Shown here one piece after another: positions 1 through 9,235 of a stretch of DNA of 64,000 nucleotides; within the stretch, counting starts at the first letter, position 1, and every line of letters begins with the position of its first letter. The notes beneath the pieces were generated by a model. The model saw only the letters and a program-made list of their open reading frames with translations. It did no database searches and was not told the origin of the DNA. The DNA comes from Bacillota bacterium (GTDB lineage: Bacteria > Bacillota > Sulfobacillia > Sulfobacillales > Sulfobacillaceae), in the NCBI GenBank assembly GCA_021784595.1, contig JAJYHT010000088.1, positions 42,591-106,590 of the forward strand, given 5' to 3'. The translations under genes were made by a program, and so were the position numbers.

Positions 1-1
1 C

Positions 2-79
2 CAGTATTTAGGCCAACCATTGGGAGATGTAAGCGCCATTGAAAACCCGGGAGCTTTGGCGGCAATTCAAAAGGCCTAG
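2..79 (+). CDS. C-terminal end of an unidentified protein (partial)
   Basis: An open frame runs from the window edge to a TAG at 77-79 and gives 25 residues ending in ENPGALAAIQKA. The frame is compatible with the tail of a coding region on the plus strand. Too little is present to identify a family. The gap of about 95 bases to the next start holds that gene's ribosome site. Confidence 0.4.
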   Translation, partial: QYLGQPLGDVSAIENPGALAAIQKA

Positions 80-174
80 CAGGCTATCGGACGATCGCGA
101 CCCGATCACGTAAGAAGGGCACCGATTTTTAGGGGACAACAGGAGAATAAAGTATTTTTGAGGGAGTTCATTTG

Positions 175-948
175 ATGAAGGCACCTAACGGATTAGTGTA
201 CTATCGGCAAGGCGTTGGTAAAGAGACCATATTGATGCATCCTAGCCTCGGTCTGGGACGATTCCTATTCCACCGTCTATCGCCGTTTTTGACGCAGGAT
301 TATTCGGTGGTGACTTGGGATCCCCGAGGTGTTGGTGATCGACGCGACCGAGAGCCGAGTCTTTCGGGGTGGGTTGACGATGTGCTCACACTGATTGAAG
401 CGTCCGACGAGCCTGTCCATTTGTTGGGGATATCGCTAGGAACCTGGGTAATGGGCAGGGCTGCTGTTTTGGCGTCGGACCAAATCGCCAGTCTTACGTT
501 GATTGGGGCCAGTCTTGGTTTTGCGGGCGGGGAGGAAGAAGTGGCCCGCCGGCGCCAGCAGTTAAATGATGAAGGCATGGCAGAGTTCGGCAAACGGTAT
601 GCCGAGACTACTCTAATGCCCGCCACTCAGAAAGAAATCAAAGACAACTTGGCGATCGAACTTGGGCTCGTAAAGCCCGAAAGCTATTTAACAGCAATGA
701 AAGCCATTTACACTGAGGGTAACCAGACCGTCTTTTCTGAAATTCGATGTCCGACGCTGGTATTGGTTGGTCAGCAGGATCAGAGAACACCGCCAGCGAT
801 GGCGGACGCTGTCGCCGAAACTATTCATACACCCTATGTCCGCATTATTCCTCGTGCGGGACATTTGGCCGTGCTCGACCAGCCGGGCCGAGTGGCGGCA
901 ATTGTATCGGCTTTTTGCCGATGGCGCCGTCTGCCTCCAGACTATTGA
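175..948 (+). CDS. alpha/beta hydrolase
   Basis: This is a 257-residue alpha/beta-hydrolase-fold protein, probably a cytoplasmic esterase or lactonase. The nucleophile elbow GISLGT (serine near residue 88) is visible, as are the acid region GQQDQRTPP and the catalytic histidine region AGHLAVLDQP near the C terminus. The early WDPRGVGDR strand is also typical. I chose ATG 175 over the TTG at 172 because GAGGGAG at 160-166 lies 8 bases before it. No transmembrane segment or signal peptide is seen. The 3' end is followed by a two-component system but nothing links their roles. The substrate cannot be inferred. Confidence 0.8.
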   Translation: MKAPNGLVYYRQGVGKETILMHPSLGLGRFLFHRLSPFLTQDYSVVTWDPRGVGDRRDREPSLSGWVDDVLTLIEASDEPVHLLGISLGTWVMGRAAVLASDQIASLTLIGASLGFAGGEEEVARRRQQLNDEGMAEFGKRYAETTLMPATQKEIKDNLAIELGLVKPESYLTAMKAIYTEGNQTVFSEIRCPTLVLVGQQDQRTPPAMADAVAETIHTPYVRIIPRAGHLAVLDQPGRVAAIVSAFCRWRRLPPDY

Positions 949-1028
949 AACCTTCACTGTCCTTGCTTGCAGTGTTTGGGGCTAGGATACGGTACAATAA
1001 GAAGGAATTAGTTCGGAAAGGGGAGGAC

Positions 1029-1946
1029 ATGATGAATTTTGATGATCGACGCCGTTATCGTCGATTAAAAATTCTGACTACAGTTGGACCCACCCTTTTC
1101 GTAGCTGTTGCTGAGACCTTTCGTTTCTATTACTTGCGGTTGGTATTGCCGCCTGCTAGTGTGAGCCTAGTGGCAGTGGCGGTGACTTTAGTGGGTGCGG
1201 CGGGATTTTCCACTTACGTCTTCGATGTGGTGGAGAAGATGGAGAATGAACGCCAGCAATATAAAGATGCGATGTTGGCGTTACAGGAACGGGAAAGATT
1301 GGCTCGCGAAATGCATGACGGGTTGGCGCAAAACCTGGCGGCGATTAATCTCAATGTACACCGGGCCAAGAAGTTATTGGAATCCAAAGACTATCCAGGG
1401 CTCGACGAAGAACTCGGACATATTCAGTCGGCTGTTAATCTGTCATACACGGAAGTGCGTCAGTCGCTGTATGATTTAAAGGCCTCCCAGACCTTGCAGC
1501 AGGGATTTTGGAAAACCTTGCATAAACAATCTCAAGATTTTGAGCGCAGCACGGGCATACCGGTGAAGTTGGAGCCGCTGCCTGAGGAACAAGAGCCATG
1601 GAACGATTCTACTGCAGTCCAGATTTTACGCATTGTGCAAGAGTCCCTGGCCAATGTTCGAAAGCATGCAGCGGCCAAGTTGGTGATAATTCGAGCCATT
1701 CGAGAAGACAATCGCGTAAAAATCAGCATTATTGACGATGGCAAGGGATTTGTGCCGGTGCCGGCGGGCGAAGTGGGCCATCATTTTGGATTAAGCATTA
1801 TGGAAGAGCGCGCAGAATCAGTTGGTGGACGTGTTACGATTCACTCACAACCGGGTGTGGGCACCACGGTAACCATTATCTTAGCCCTTGATGGGCAACG
1901 AGGAGGGGACAACCTTGGAAAAGGCAAGACTTATGTTGGTGGATGA
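1029..1946 (+). CDS. NarL/DegS-type sensor histidine kinase
   Basis: A 305-residue membrane histidine kinase that would phosphorylate the response regulator encoded next. Two hydrophobic segments (about residues 14-40 and 42-65) form a hairpin with almost no external loop, so the signal is probably sensed in or at the membrane. A HisKA_3 H-box follows (REMHDGLAQ, His96). The ATPase domain shows QESLANVRKH (N box), IDDGKGF (G1) and GLSIMEERAESVGG. The open frame extends upstream into the hydrolase gene, but GGAAAGGGGAGG at 1014-1026 supports ATG 1029 or the adjacent ATG 1032. The 3' end overlaps the regulator gene by 32 bases, so the two are translationally coupled. Confidence 0.85.
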   Translation: MMNFDDRRRYRRLKILTTVGPTLFVAVAETFRFYYLRLVLPPASVSLVAVAVTLVGAAGFSTYVFDVVEKMENERQQYKDAMLALQERERLAREMHDGLAQNLAAINLNVHRAKKLLESKDYPGLDEELGHIQSAVNLSYTEVRQSLYDLKASQTLQQGFWKTLHKQSQDFERSTGIPVKLEPLPEEQEPWNDSTAVQILRIVQESLANVRKHAAAKLVIIRAIREDNRVKISIIDDGKGFVPVPAGEVGHHFGLSIMEERAESVGGRVTIHSQPGVGTTVTIILALDGQRGGDNLGKGKTYVGG

Positions 1947-2559
1947 CCATGCGCTTTTTCGCTCTGGTCTGGCAGCGCTCTTATCGAGTCAAATGGACAT
2001 GGAAGTGGTGGCGCAAGCCGACAATGGGGTGGAGGCGGTCAAGCAGGCAGAAGAAGTCATGCCTGATTTGATTTTGATGGATATCAACATGCCTGGCGGC
2101 GACGGATTGGAAGCTACGCGAATTATCAAAGACAAGATGCCATATGTCAAAATTGTGATGTTGACGGCAAGCGATGAAAATGATTTGCTGTTTGAAGCGG
2201 TAAAGGCAGGCGCTCAGGGATATCTGCTCAAGCACTTAGATCCTGAAGTGTTTTTGGCCGAACTCTCTGCCCAATTGCGGGGAGAAGCATCGATATCGGG
2301 CGACGTGGCGATGAAAATTATTCGGGCATTCTCCGCTCATGATATGGAGCGCCAACAAACCCAACTCACCGCTCGGGAATTAGAGGTTCTCAAACTGGTG
2401 GGCGAGGGATTTTCCAACCGCGATATTGCCAATCGTCTGTTCATATCGGAAAACACCGTCAAGAATCATTTGCGCAACATCTTACAAAAATTGCACTTTG
2501 AAAATCGAGTTCAGGCGGCTGCGTATGCTATCCGCCGAGGACTTGTGGAGCCGCATTAG
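1915..2559 (+). CDS. NarL/LuxR-family response regulator
   Basis: A 214-residue DNA-binding response regulator paired with the overlapping kinase. The receiver domain shows the acidic pair VDDH, phospho-acceptor Asp56 in LILMDINMPG, the Thr in IVMLTAS and the Lys in YLLK. The LuxR-type helix-turn-helix (about residues 145-205) contains LTARELEVLKLVGEGFSNRDIA and NTVKNHLRNILQKL. I chose the TTG at 1915 because GAGGAGGGG at 1900-1908 precedes it by 6 bases. The longer ATG/TTG options would place the start before that site. tatC follows after 3 bases, so the pair may be cotranscribed with it. Targets are unknown. Confidence 0.85.
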   Translation: MEKARLMLVDDHALFRSGLAALLSSQMDMEVVAQADNGVEAVKQAEEVMPDLILMDINMPGGDGLEATRIIKDKMPYVKIVMLTASDENDLLFEAVKAGAQGYLLKHLDPEVFLAELSAQLRGEASISGDVAMKIIRAFSAHDMERQQTQLTARELEVLKLVGEGFSNRDIANRLFISENTVKNHLRNILQKLHFENRVQAAAYAIRRGLVEPH

Positions 2560-2562
2560 TCT

Positions 2563-3321
2563 ATGGCAGATCGCGAAATGAGTTTGACCGAGCACTTGAA
2601 TGAACTCAGAAACCGCCTCTTTGTCGTGATCGGCACAGTTGCGGTCTTGTTTATGGGAGGGTTCTTCTTTGTTCGCCCGATTTTAAATTGGATAATTCAT
2701 AGCACTCCAGTGCATCACGTGATCGTGACCGGTGTGACCGAGGCTTTTTTTGCATTGGTAGAAATCGACTTGGTGTTGACGCTGATTGTGACGTCACCGC
2801 TGATCCTGTATGAGATAGCGGCCTTTGTGCTGCCGGGTTTAACCTCGTTGGAACGCAAAGTATTGATAGTGGTAACGGGCCCGGGACTCATTTTATTTGC
2901 CTTGGGAACGGCTGCGGGTTATTTCTGGGTGGTCCCGCTGGTTCTTAAGGTGATGTTGAGTTTTACGGGCTCCACGGTAGAGCCGCTATGGCGGTTAGGA
3001 AGCTTGCTAGGCTTTATCATTGATTTGTCGATACCTTTTGGCGTATTGGCTGAATTTCCACTGGCGGCTGGCGTGTTGGCTCGGCTGGGCATCTTAAATC
3101 CCGAACTGTTCCGCCGTTATCGGCGCTATGCAGTGTTCATCGTGTTTCTGATATCTGCGGTGATTGCTCCGCCGGAGGCGTCAGCGATGCTGTTGATGGC
3201 CATTCCCATTTATCTCATGTATGAGTTGTCCGCTTTTGTCGCCCGCATCTTCTATCGACCGCCATACTCAGAGGGAACCTCTTCAACGTTGCCGGACGTG
3301 TCGAAGACTGATGACAGATGA
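2563..3321 (+). CDS. tatC: Sec-independent (Tat) translocase subunit TatC
   Basis: TatC is the polytopic receptor subunit of the twin-arginine pathway that exports folded, often cofactor-bearing proteins. The 252-residue protein begins with the family signature MSLTEHLNELRNRLF and has about six hydrophobic helices. The segment YEIAAFVLPGLTSLERK and the later FPLAAGVLARLGI are characteristic. ATG 2563 directly follows the response regulator. The 3' end overlaps the FeoA-like gene by ATGA. No tatA is visible in the window. It could lie just upstream of position 1, but this cannot be seen. Confidence 0.92.
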   Translation: MADREMSLTEHLNELRNRLFVVIGTVAVLFMGGFFFVRPILNWIIHSTPVHHVIVTGVTEAFFALVEIDLVLTLIVTSPLILYEIAAFVLPGLTSLERKVLIVVTGPGLILFALGTAAGYFWVVPLVLKVMLSFTGSTVEPLWRLGSLLGFIIDLSIPFGVLAEFPLAAGVLARLGILNPELFRRYRRYAVFIVFLISAVIAPPEASAMLLMAIPIYLMYELSAFVARIFYRPPYSEGTSSTLPDVSKTDDR

Positions 3322-3548
3322 CGCTAGACCAGGTTCCTTTAGGGGGCAAAGTTAAAATCACAGCGATTGAATCTCCTTCGTTAGTGCTGCAGGCCATGCG
3401 CCTGGGAGTGGGTCCGGGGGCGGTGGTAACCGTCCAAAGAATAATTGGCGGCGGTCCGATTATTGTCCGTCGGCAAGGGGGACTGTTTGCGGTGGGCCGT
3501 CCTTTGGCCCAAAAGATGACAGTATCTTTTGATTGCGACCAACAATAG
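3318..3548 (+). CDS. feoA: FeoA-like SH3-fold protein
   Basis: A 76-residue FeoA-domain protein. The fold signature is visible as MTLDQVPLGGKVKITAIE, then MRLGVGPGAVVTVQRIIGGGPIIVRR and a final strand. FeoA proteins assist the FeoB ferrous-iron transporter in the cytoplasm. The start overlaps the tatC stop (ATGA), implying coupling. It is unusual that the gene lies with tatC, about 4 kb from feoB, rather than next to it. It could therefore serve another function, such as regulation of a related transporter. Confidence 0.78.
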   Translation: MTLDQVPLGGKVKITAIESPSLVLQAMRLGVGPGAVVTVQRIIGGGPIIVRRQGGLFAVGRPLAQKMTVSFDCDQQ

Positions 3549-3618
3549 TTGCACTTGTAAAGTAAAGAGCTGGTTGTTACACTGTCAGTGAGGATTATGC
3601 GATAGGGAGGACTCATCA

Positions 3619-5616
3619 ATGACTCTCGACCACTTATTGTTCATTGTCATCTTCGTATTGGCGGTCTTATGGTTTGGCCTCCTGGTAGAGGAAAAAGTAC
3701 GCTATGTCGGCGTAGGACAGCCGATTGACCGTAGCAGTCACGCGCCTCAACGTTGGGAAAGCGTGCTGGTCTATGTATTTGGACAAAAACGTCTCTTTAA
3801 AGATCGCTATTCTGGGCCCATGCACTTTTTTATCTTTTGGGGTTTTATCGTTTTGTCCATTGGCACAATAACCTTTTTGATTAAAGGCCTGTTTCCTGGT
3901 TTTGTCAGTTTTGGTGGCCCGGCAGCGGTGGCTATTAACACCTTGTCAGACGTGATGGGTGTACTCGTATTGATTGCGCTGGCCATGGCCGCGTATAAAC
4001 GGTATGTGCTAAGGCCCAAACGATTGGTGCGCAATGTGGACGCTGCGCTGGTGCTAGGACTGATTGCCGTGGTGGTGCTTTCCGACATGGCGATTGAAAG
4101 TTTTACCTTGGCATTGCATCCGCACGCACCGTATGCTCCGCTCGGTACATTCGTGGGCGGATGGCTCCACACCTTTGGCCCATCCGCCGATCGGACCGGA
4201 CTGATGGTGGCGGACTGGACGAAGTTGATTTCGTTACTAAGTTTTTTGGTCTATTTGCCGTACTCCAAGCACTTTCATCTCGTCATAGCGCCATTTAATA
4301 TTTATCATCGCAATTTGGACCCTTTAGGGAAACTTCCCAGTCTAAATTTCGAGGATGACACGGTGGAGAGCTATGGCATCGGACAGGTTACGGATATGAC
4401 GTGGGCCGATCTGCTTGATGCCTATGCGTGTGTGCAGTGCGGTCGGTGCACGGCCGAATGTCCAGCCAATGCAACGGGAAAAACCCTGTCGCCGAAAGAA
4501 ATCATGGTAGACTTGCGCCATCAACTCGAACGGGTAGCGCCGATCTTGTTAAAAGCTCCAGAGGGTCTCACAGCATCGGACAATGCGCTGTTGGAAATAC
4601 CGATGGCGGGCGGAGTGACCCAAGCGGATGATCTGTGGGCGTGTACCACCTGTGGAGCCTGTGTGGAGGCCTGCCCAGTGTTTAATGAGCATGTGGTCAA
4701 AATTGTGGGCATGCGGCGCCATTTGGTGTTGACCCAGGGAGAAATCCCCCAAGCTGCGCAAAACTTCTTTAAGAATGTAGAGAATACCGGCAATCCCTGG
4801 GGATTGGGCTTAGATCAGCGTCAGCAGTTTGCCGTAGACATGGGTATCAAAGATGTGTCACGAGGAGATCACCCCGAAGTCCTCTATTGGATGGGGTGTG
4901 CGGCTACGTATGATGATCGGGCCCGCAAAGTCGCAGAGTCCACTGTACGCCTGATGAAAGAAGCGGGTGTCGATGTCGGCGTGTTAGGCGCTTTGGAAAA
5001 GTGCACGGGTGACTCGGCTCGGCGAATGGGCAATGAATATTTGTTTCAAAGTTTGGCCCAAGAAAATGTCGAGACCTTGAACCAAGCCGGCGCCAAGACG
5101 ATTGTCACCACGTGTCCGCATTGCTTCAATACGTTGAAAAACGAATATGGTGATTTTGGCGGCTCGTATGATGTCGTGCATCACGCCGAGTTCTTGGCGG
5201 AATTGGTTAAAGCGGGTGACCTCAAACCCAAAAACGACAATCCAGTGACCCTGACCTACCATGACTCCTGTTATTTGGGGCGCTACAACGACATTTATGA
5301 TGCGCCGCGAGACGTGTTGGGCGCGGTGCCTGGCGTGCATCTGGTGGAAATGGAGCGGTCCCGGGAAAAAAGCTTTTGCTGTGGTGCAGGTGGGGGACGC
5401 ATGTGGATGGAAGAAAAAGTCGGGCAAAGAATTAATCAAAACCGTTCCCAACAAGCGATTGCGACTGGGGCGACCACGGTGGCCACGGCCTGCCCCTTTT
5501 GTCTGACCATGATGCGCGATGGCATTCAGTCGTTGGGCGAGGACGAGAGAATCATCGTGAAGGATTTTGCAGAAATATTGGCAGATTCGGTGTTGCCTAT
5601 GGCCGATTCCCACTAA
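3619..5616 (+). CDS. membrane Fe-S oxidoreductase, HdrD/FadF-like
   Basis: A 665-residue fusion. The N-terminal part (about residues 1-250) has several hydrophobic helices resembling a nitrate-reductase gamma type cytochrome b. It is followed by two [4Fe-4S] ferredoxin motifs, CVQCGRCTAECP and CTTCGACVEACPV. Two CCG-type domains follow, with KCTGDSARR, CPHCFNTL, SCYLGRYN and FCCGAGGGRMWMEE. Proteins of this build pass electrons between soluble flavoproteins (for example ETF) and membrane quinone. The EtfBA pair at 23.4-25.1 kb is an attractive partner, which is inference. A ribosome site (GGGAGG) precedes ATG 3619. The 3' end overlaps the convergent MFS gene by 4 bases. Confidence 0.82.
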   Translation: MTLDHLLFIVIFVLAVLWFGLLVEEKVRYVGVGQPIDRSSHAPQRWESVLVYVFGQKRLFKDRYSGPMHFFIFWGFIVLSIGTITFLIKGLFPGFVSFGGPAAVAINTLSDVMGVLVLIALAMAAYKRYVLRPKRLVRNVDAALVLGLIAVVVLSDMAIESFTLALHPHAPYAPLGTFVGGWLHTFGPSADRTGLMVADWTKLISLLSFLVYLPYSKHFHLVIAPFNIYHRNLDPLGKLPSLNFEDDTVESYGIGQVTDMTWADLLDAYACVQCGRCTAECPANATGKTLSPKEIMVDLRHQLERVAPILLKAPEGLTASDNALLEIPMAGGVTQADDLWACTTCGACVEACPVFNEHVVKIVGMRRHLVLTQGEIPQAAQNFFKNVENTGNPWGLGLDQRQQFAVDMGIKDVSRGDHPEVLYWMGCAATYDDRARKVAESTVRLMKEAGVDVGVLGALEKCTGDSARRMGNEYLFQSLAQENVETLNQAGAKTIVTTCPHCFNTLKNEYGDFGGSYDVVHHAEFLAELVKAGDLKPKNDNPVTLTYHDSCYLGRYNDIYDAPRDVLGAVPGVHLVEMERSREKSFCCGAGGGRMWMEEKVGQRINQNRSQQAIATGATTVATACPFCLTMMRDGIQSLGEDERIIVKDFAEILADSVLPMADSH

Positions 5617-6878
5617 CGGCCGAGCACGCGCCACCAGAGGCTCCGGGCGTCAGATACGGCCCCCGGGCCCCGGGCGGCGGTGGCGAACAGCAGAGCGCCT
5701 GCCAACCGCCAGCCCGAAGAGAGGATCATGGTTCCCTGCATGTGAATCCATTGAAAGCACCAAATGCCAAATTCAGGAGCCAAAAACGCGATGGCTCCTA
5801 ATACGACGTTATAGGCTGCGATATAATGCGCACGGTTTTCTTGGGGAATTTTTGCTAACAGCTGGGTAAACAAAAGCAAATTGACCCCACTGAGGAAGAT
5901 CCCGCTTTCCATGTTGACCGCGGTAAGGTACCAGAGGTTGGTACTTAAGACGGTGAGCCAGGGCACGGTGGCTACGCCCGCCGATGCGAAAGCTAGTGTG
6001 CCCATGCCGCCTTTAGTGTCGGATTGCCGTCCCCACCATCGAAAGGTAAGGATTTGCCCCAACTGGGCCGCCACGGCAAACAGGCCTAGCCATAACCCCG
6101 TGGCCCCAGCGTCCCGAATTTGAAAGATGTTGAACAAGGGCCAAGACATTTGCCAACCAAAGTTGAAAAACGCCGACAACAAAGTATATCTTACAAACTC
6201 AGGGTGTTGCCACATTGTTTGCCAATTAATGGGAAGCGCGGTGCGGGAAGGCGTGCGCAGTGAGAACGGCTCTCGGTGGCGTACAAGATAAAGCAATTCG
6301 ATGGCGCCAAAGGCCGAGGCCGCGATGAAGAATATTTGATAGGGCCAAATCCAATGCGGATTGAACCATTGCAGGATGCCGCCGGTAACAGCGGTAGCCA
6401 CCAAACCGATTAACGCCACGACAAGATTGCGTTGACTAAAGAATCCTGATCGCAAACTTTGAGGGATTAATTGGGCAATCAGCGCCTGCCACCCTAAATT
6501 GCCCAATGATTGGGGAAAACTTCCTAGCGCAATAATATCTAGAGTTAAGGTGGGAGACCACGGAAGACTGATCCAAGGGATTAATCCCAGTAGCAAATAC
6601 GACAGACGGGTGGCCAAAATGTTTATGAAAGTAAAAGGCTTGAAATGCGTTAAATGAGGAATGATGACCAGGCCCGCCAGGCTGGCGATCACGCTGACGA
6701 TAGCAGGCAACGAGTTCAAGAGAGCAACTTGCTGGTTTGACCCGTGGAGCGCGTCAAGCAGATACAAGGGAACAAAAGTTCCAATGATGCCCGTCGAAAT
6801 CATCGCGAATCCACCGTTTAAGATGGAAACCCGAATGTTGTGTCGAAGATTGCCGCGTTCTTTCCGCTCGATGGACAC
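5613..6878 (-). CDS. MFS transporter
   Basis: A 421-residue polytopic membrane protein with about 12 hydrophobic helices and the amphipathic spacing of the major facilitator superfamily. The early stretch NGGFAMISTGIIGTFVPLYLL and the charged cytoplasmic loop near the middle (LVRHREPFSLRTPSR) fit. The start appears to be GTG at 6878-6876, with only a weak purine-rich site before it. It lies downstream of the GNAT gene on the same strand and may be cotranscribed. The substrate cannot be inferred. It converges on the Fe-S oxidoreductase gene with a 4-base overlap. Confidence 0.75.
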   Translation of the reverse strand: MSIERKERGNLRHNIRVSILNGGFAMISTGIIGTFVPLYLLDALHGSNQQVALLNSLPAIVSVIASLAGLVIIPHLTHFKPFTFINILATRLSYLLLGLIPWISLPWSPTLTLDIIALGSFPQSLGNLGWQALIAQLIPQSLRSGFFSQRNLVVALIGLVATAVTGGILQWFNPHWIWPYQIFFIAASAFGAIELLYLVRHREPFSLRTPSRTALPINWQTMWQHPEFVRYTLLSAFFNFGWQMSWPLFNIFQIRDAGATGLWLGLFAVAAQLGQILTFRWWGRQSDTKGGMGTLAFASAGVATVPWLTVLSTNLWYLTAVNMESGIFLSGVNLLLFTQLLAKIPQENRAHYIAAYNVVLGAIAFLAPEFGIWCFQWIHMQGTMILSSGWRLAGALLFATAARGPGAVSDARSLWWRVLGR

Positions 6879-6926
6879 TCTCTTAAAAGCCTTCTCTCAA
6901 AACGGATGCTGGTCCCTTAGCAGCAA

Positions 6927-7325
6927 TTATAGGGGCTCGGACAATTTCATACCACGGGGATGAATGGCAAAGCCGTGTTTTTTGTAAAAATCTTCTTTCC
7001 CTTCTGCGGCAAAGAGTGCGATAAAAGAAAACCCTCGGTGGATAAATGGAGCAACAGACGCCTCCAGCAATTGCGTGCCAATGCCCTGCGCTTGGAATTC
7101 GGGATCAACGATAACGTCCCATAAAGTGGCGTAATAGGCTCCGTCGGTTAGCACTCGGGCGGTGCCGATCAGGCGCTGGCCATCCCAAGCATGCACAACC
7201 AGCGCGCTGTTGGACAGCGCTAACGCGATAGTCTCCAAATCGCGTCCTTGGGCCCAGGAAATTTTGTCCCATAATGCTTTGACAGCGGGTATCGGAAGAT
7301 TGCAATCAGTACGGATAGTAACCAT
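6927..7325 (-). CDS. GNAT-family N-acetyltransferase
   Basis: A 132-residue single-domain acetyltransferase. The acetyl-CoA binding motif is clear as VDPEFQAQGIGTQLLEASV, preceded by the strand LIGTARVLTDGAYYATLWDVIV and followed by FYKKHGF. The frame is open further upstream, but the ATG at 7325-7323 has GGGAGG 5 bases before it on the minus strand, so I chose that start. It is divergent from feoB with a gap of about 68 bases that must hold both promoters. The acceptor substrate is unknown. Confidence 0.8.
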   Translation of the reverse strand: MVTIRTDCNLPIPAVKALWDKISWAQGRDLETIALALSNSALVVHAWDGQRLIGTARVLTDGAYYATLWDVIVDPEFQAQGIGTQLLEASVAPFIHRGFSFIALFAAEGKEDFYKKHGFAIHPRGMKLSEPL

Positions 7326-7393
7326 AAATCCTCCCGGAATTTTAGGCATGTTGCCGAGCGTTTCCTGCATAAGGTGTTTAGGGGGAGACAAGC

Positions 7394-9187
7394 ATGCCGC
7401 GCCTTATTGTTTTAGCAGGAAATCCGAATGTTGGGAAGTCCCGCCTCTTTATGGAGCTTACTGGACATTATGCGCATGTCTCTAATTTTCCCGGCACTAC
7501 GGTAGAAATACGGATGGCGCCGTTAGGATCGGATAGTCTTTGCGATACGCCTGGCATTTATGGCTTGGGCCGATTTTCCGAAGACGAAGCCGTGGCTCTG
7601 CAGACTATATTAGACGCCGATGTAGTCGTCAATGTGGTGGATGCTACCCATTTGCCGCGCGATTTATTCCTTACATTGCAACTGTGCGAGCTCGGAAAAC
7701 CCATGTGCATTGTGCTGAATTTTATGGATGAAGTGCGCCGTAATGACGCATTCGTGGATGGTAAGGCATTGGCGGCCGAGTTAGGCGTGCCGGTCATCGA
7801 GGGGTCTGCGGCCACCGGGGAAAATATGGTTGTTCTTCGCAACCAGCTTAAGGAAACTTTGCCGGTGGCGCCCCCGCATCTTAGGTTGGCCATGCCTGCC
7901 GGATCGTGGAGTCCGGCTGACTCCTTATTATTTTACGAAGAAGATCCCGTTGTAATGAACAAAGTCGGCCATGCTCCACCCTTGGGCAGTCGCGAGCGCC
8001 TGTATATGAAAAGGCGGGAAGAAGCCGATGGCCTGGCCCAAAAAGTGTGGCGTCCTCCGCTTGGGCCGCAACGGTGGTCTTTTCGGTTGGATGCTTTCTT
8101 GTTAAGTCCGATGGGCGGGGCGCTTGCGATCTTATTGCTTATAGCCGCAATCTATTACGGCATTGGCATCGTCGTGGCCGGAGTCGTGGTGACAACGGCA
8201 GAGTCTGTGTTAAAACTCTACGTGGTGGGGTTGTTGGAACAGGTCACAGGACTATGGATACCACGGGGCACCATAGGGTTTCAGTTGTTGTTTGGGGAGT
8301 ATGGCATGATTAGAGCGGGCCTGGTAGCAATAGGAGGGTTGTTGCTGCCGTTGGTGGCATCGTTCAATCTTGTGTTGGCAATCTTAGAGGGTACCGGCTA
8401 CTTGCCCAGGCTGGCAACTTTGTTAGATCGGCTCTTTCTAAGTTTGGGGCTCAATGGTCGAGCTGTCATCCCGCTGGTTTTGGGGTTTGGATGCGTCACG
8501 ATGGCAACCCTTAGCACACGGGTGTTGTCCACCAAAAGAGAGCGTTCGATTGCCACTGTGCTTCTGGCCTGGACCATTCCTTGTTCGGCTCAAATGGGGG
8601 TGGTGGTAGGATTGATGAGCGGGTTGGGCTTTGGATATGCCTTATCCTATGCCGTGATCATCCTGGGCTTATTTGTTTTGGTGGGGACCCTTATGGATAG
8701 GACGCTGCCCGGGCAACCGACGCCACTGCTGTTGGATTTGCCACCGCTGAGATGGCCTAAACTGAGGGATATTTTGCTTAGAACCGAGGGCCAAGTCAAA
8801 GAGTTCTTGCGTGAAGCAACCCCGTTATTTGTGGTCGGTACCGGTCTCATTGAATTGGCTCATCTGTTTGGTGTTTTGAGGAGGGTGAATCATTTTCTAA
8901 GTCCCATATTTCAACAGTGGCTGGGACTGCCACAGCAAGCCACGGGGGCTTTTGTCCTGGGGTTCATTCGGCGGGATTTTGGGGTGGCGGAATTTTATCA
9001 AATGCATTTATCTCCTCATCAGGTCCTTACAGGGGCGGTCACGCTGACGCTTTTTGTGCCGTGCGTGGCATCGACATTGGTGATTTTGAAAGAGCGTGGC
9101 GCATTTGTTGGAGCCGTCATATGGGCGGGCTCCATTGCGGTAGCTTTGGGGTGTGGGTCAGCGGTGGCTCATTGGTGGCCGATTTGA
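7394..9187 (+). CDS. feoB: ferrous iron transporter FeoB
   Basis: A 597-residue GTPase-permease that imports Fe(II). The N-terminal G domain shows G1 GNPNVGKS, the G2 region NFPGTTVE, G3 DTPG and the FeoB-type G4 NFMD. Several membrane helices follow from about residue 225. The gate-region motifs SFNLVLAILEGTGYLPRLA and NGRAVIPLVLGFGC are present. It is shorter than many FeoB proteins and has no obvious C-terminal FeoC-like domain. ATG 7394 has AGGGGGAGA at 7380-7388. The expected feoA neighbour is absent here. A FeoA-like gene lies at 3.3 kb instead. Confidence 0.92.
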   Translation: MPRLIVLAGNPNVGKSRLFMELTGHYAHVSNFPGTTVEIRMAPLGSDSLCDTPGIYGLGRFSEDEAVALQTILDADVVVNVVDATHLPRDLFLTLQLCELGKPMCIVLNFMDEVRRNDAFVDGKALAAELGVPVIEGSAATGENMVVLRNQLKETLPVAPPHLRLAMPAGSWSPADSLLFYEEDPVVMNKVGHAPPLGSRERLYMKRREEADGLAQKVWRPPLGPQRWSFRLDAFLLSPMGGALAILLLIAAIYYGIGIVVAGVVVTTAESVLKLYVVGLLEQVTGLWIPRGTIGFQLLFGEYGMIRAGLVAIGGLLLPLVASFNLVLAILEGTGYLPRLATLLDRLFLSLGLNGRAVIPLVLGFGCVTMATLSTRVLSTKRERSIATVLLAWTIPCSAQMGVVVGLMSGLGFGYALSYAVIILGLFVLVGTLMDRTLPGQPTPLLLDLPPLRWPKLRDILLRTEGQVKEFLREATPLFVVGTGLIELAHLFGVLRRVNHFLSPIFQQWLGLPQQATGAFVLGFIRRDFGVAEFYQMHLSPHQVLTGAVTLTLFVPCVASTLVILKERGAFVGAVIWAGSIAVALGCGSAVAHWWPI

Positions 9188-9235
9188 TATGACGGCATAG
9201 GATGCCATCAAGAGAGCGAAAAGGAGGCTCGGGCG

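Noticed and set aside
747..1028. Upstream extension of the histidine kinase frame
   Set aside because: It overlaps the hydrolase gene, lacks family similarity, and a good ribosome site supports ATG 1029 or 1032.
4984..5634. 216-residue minus-strand frame inside the Fe-S oxidoreductase
   Set aside because: It is a shadow of a confident plus-strand gene and has no family features or ribosome site.
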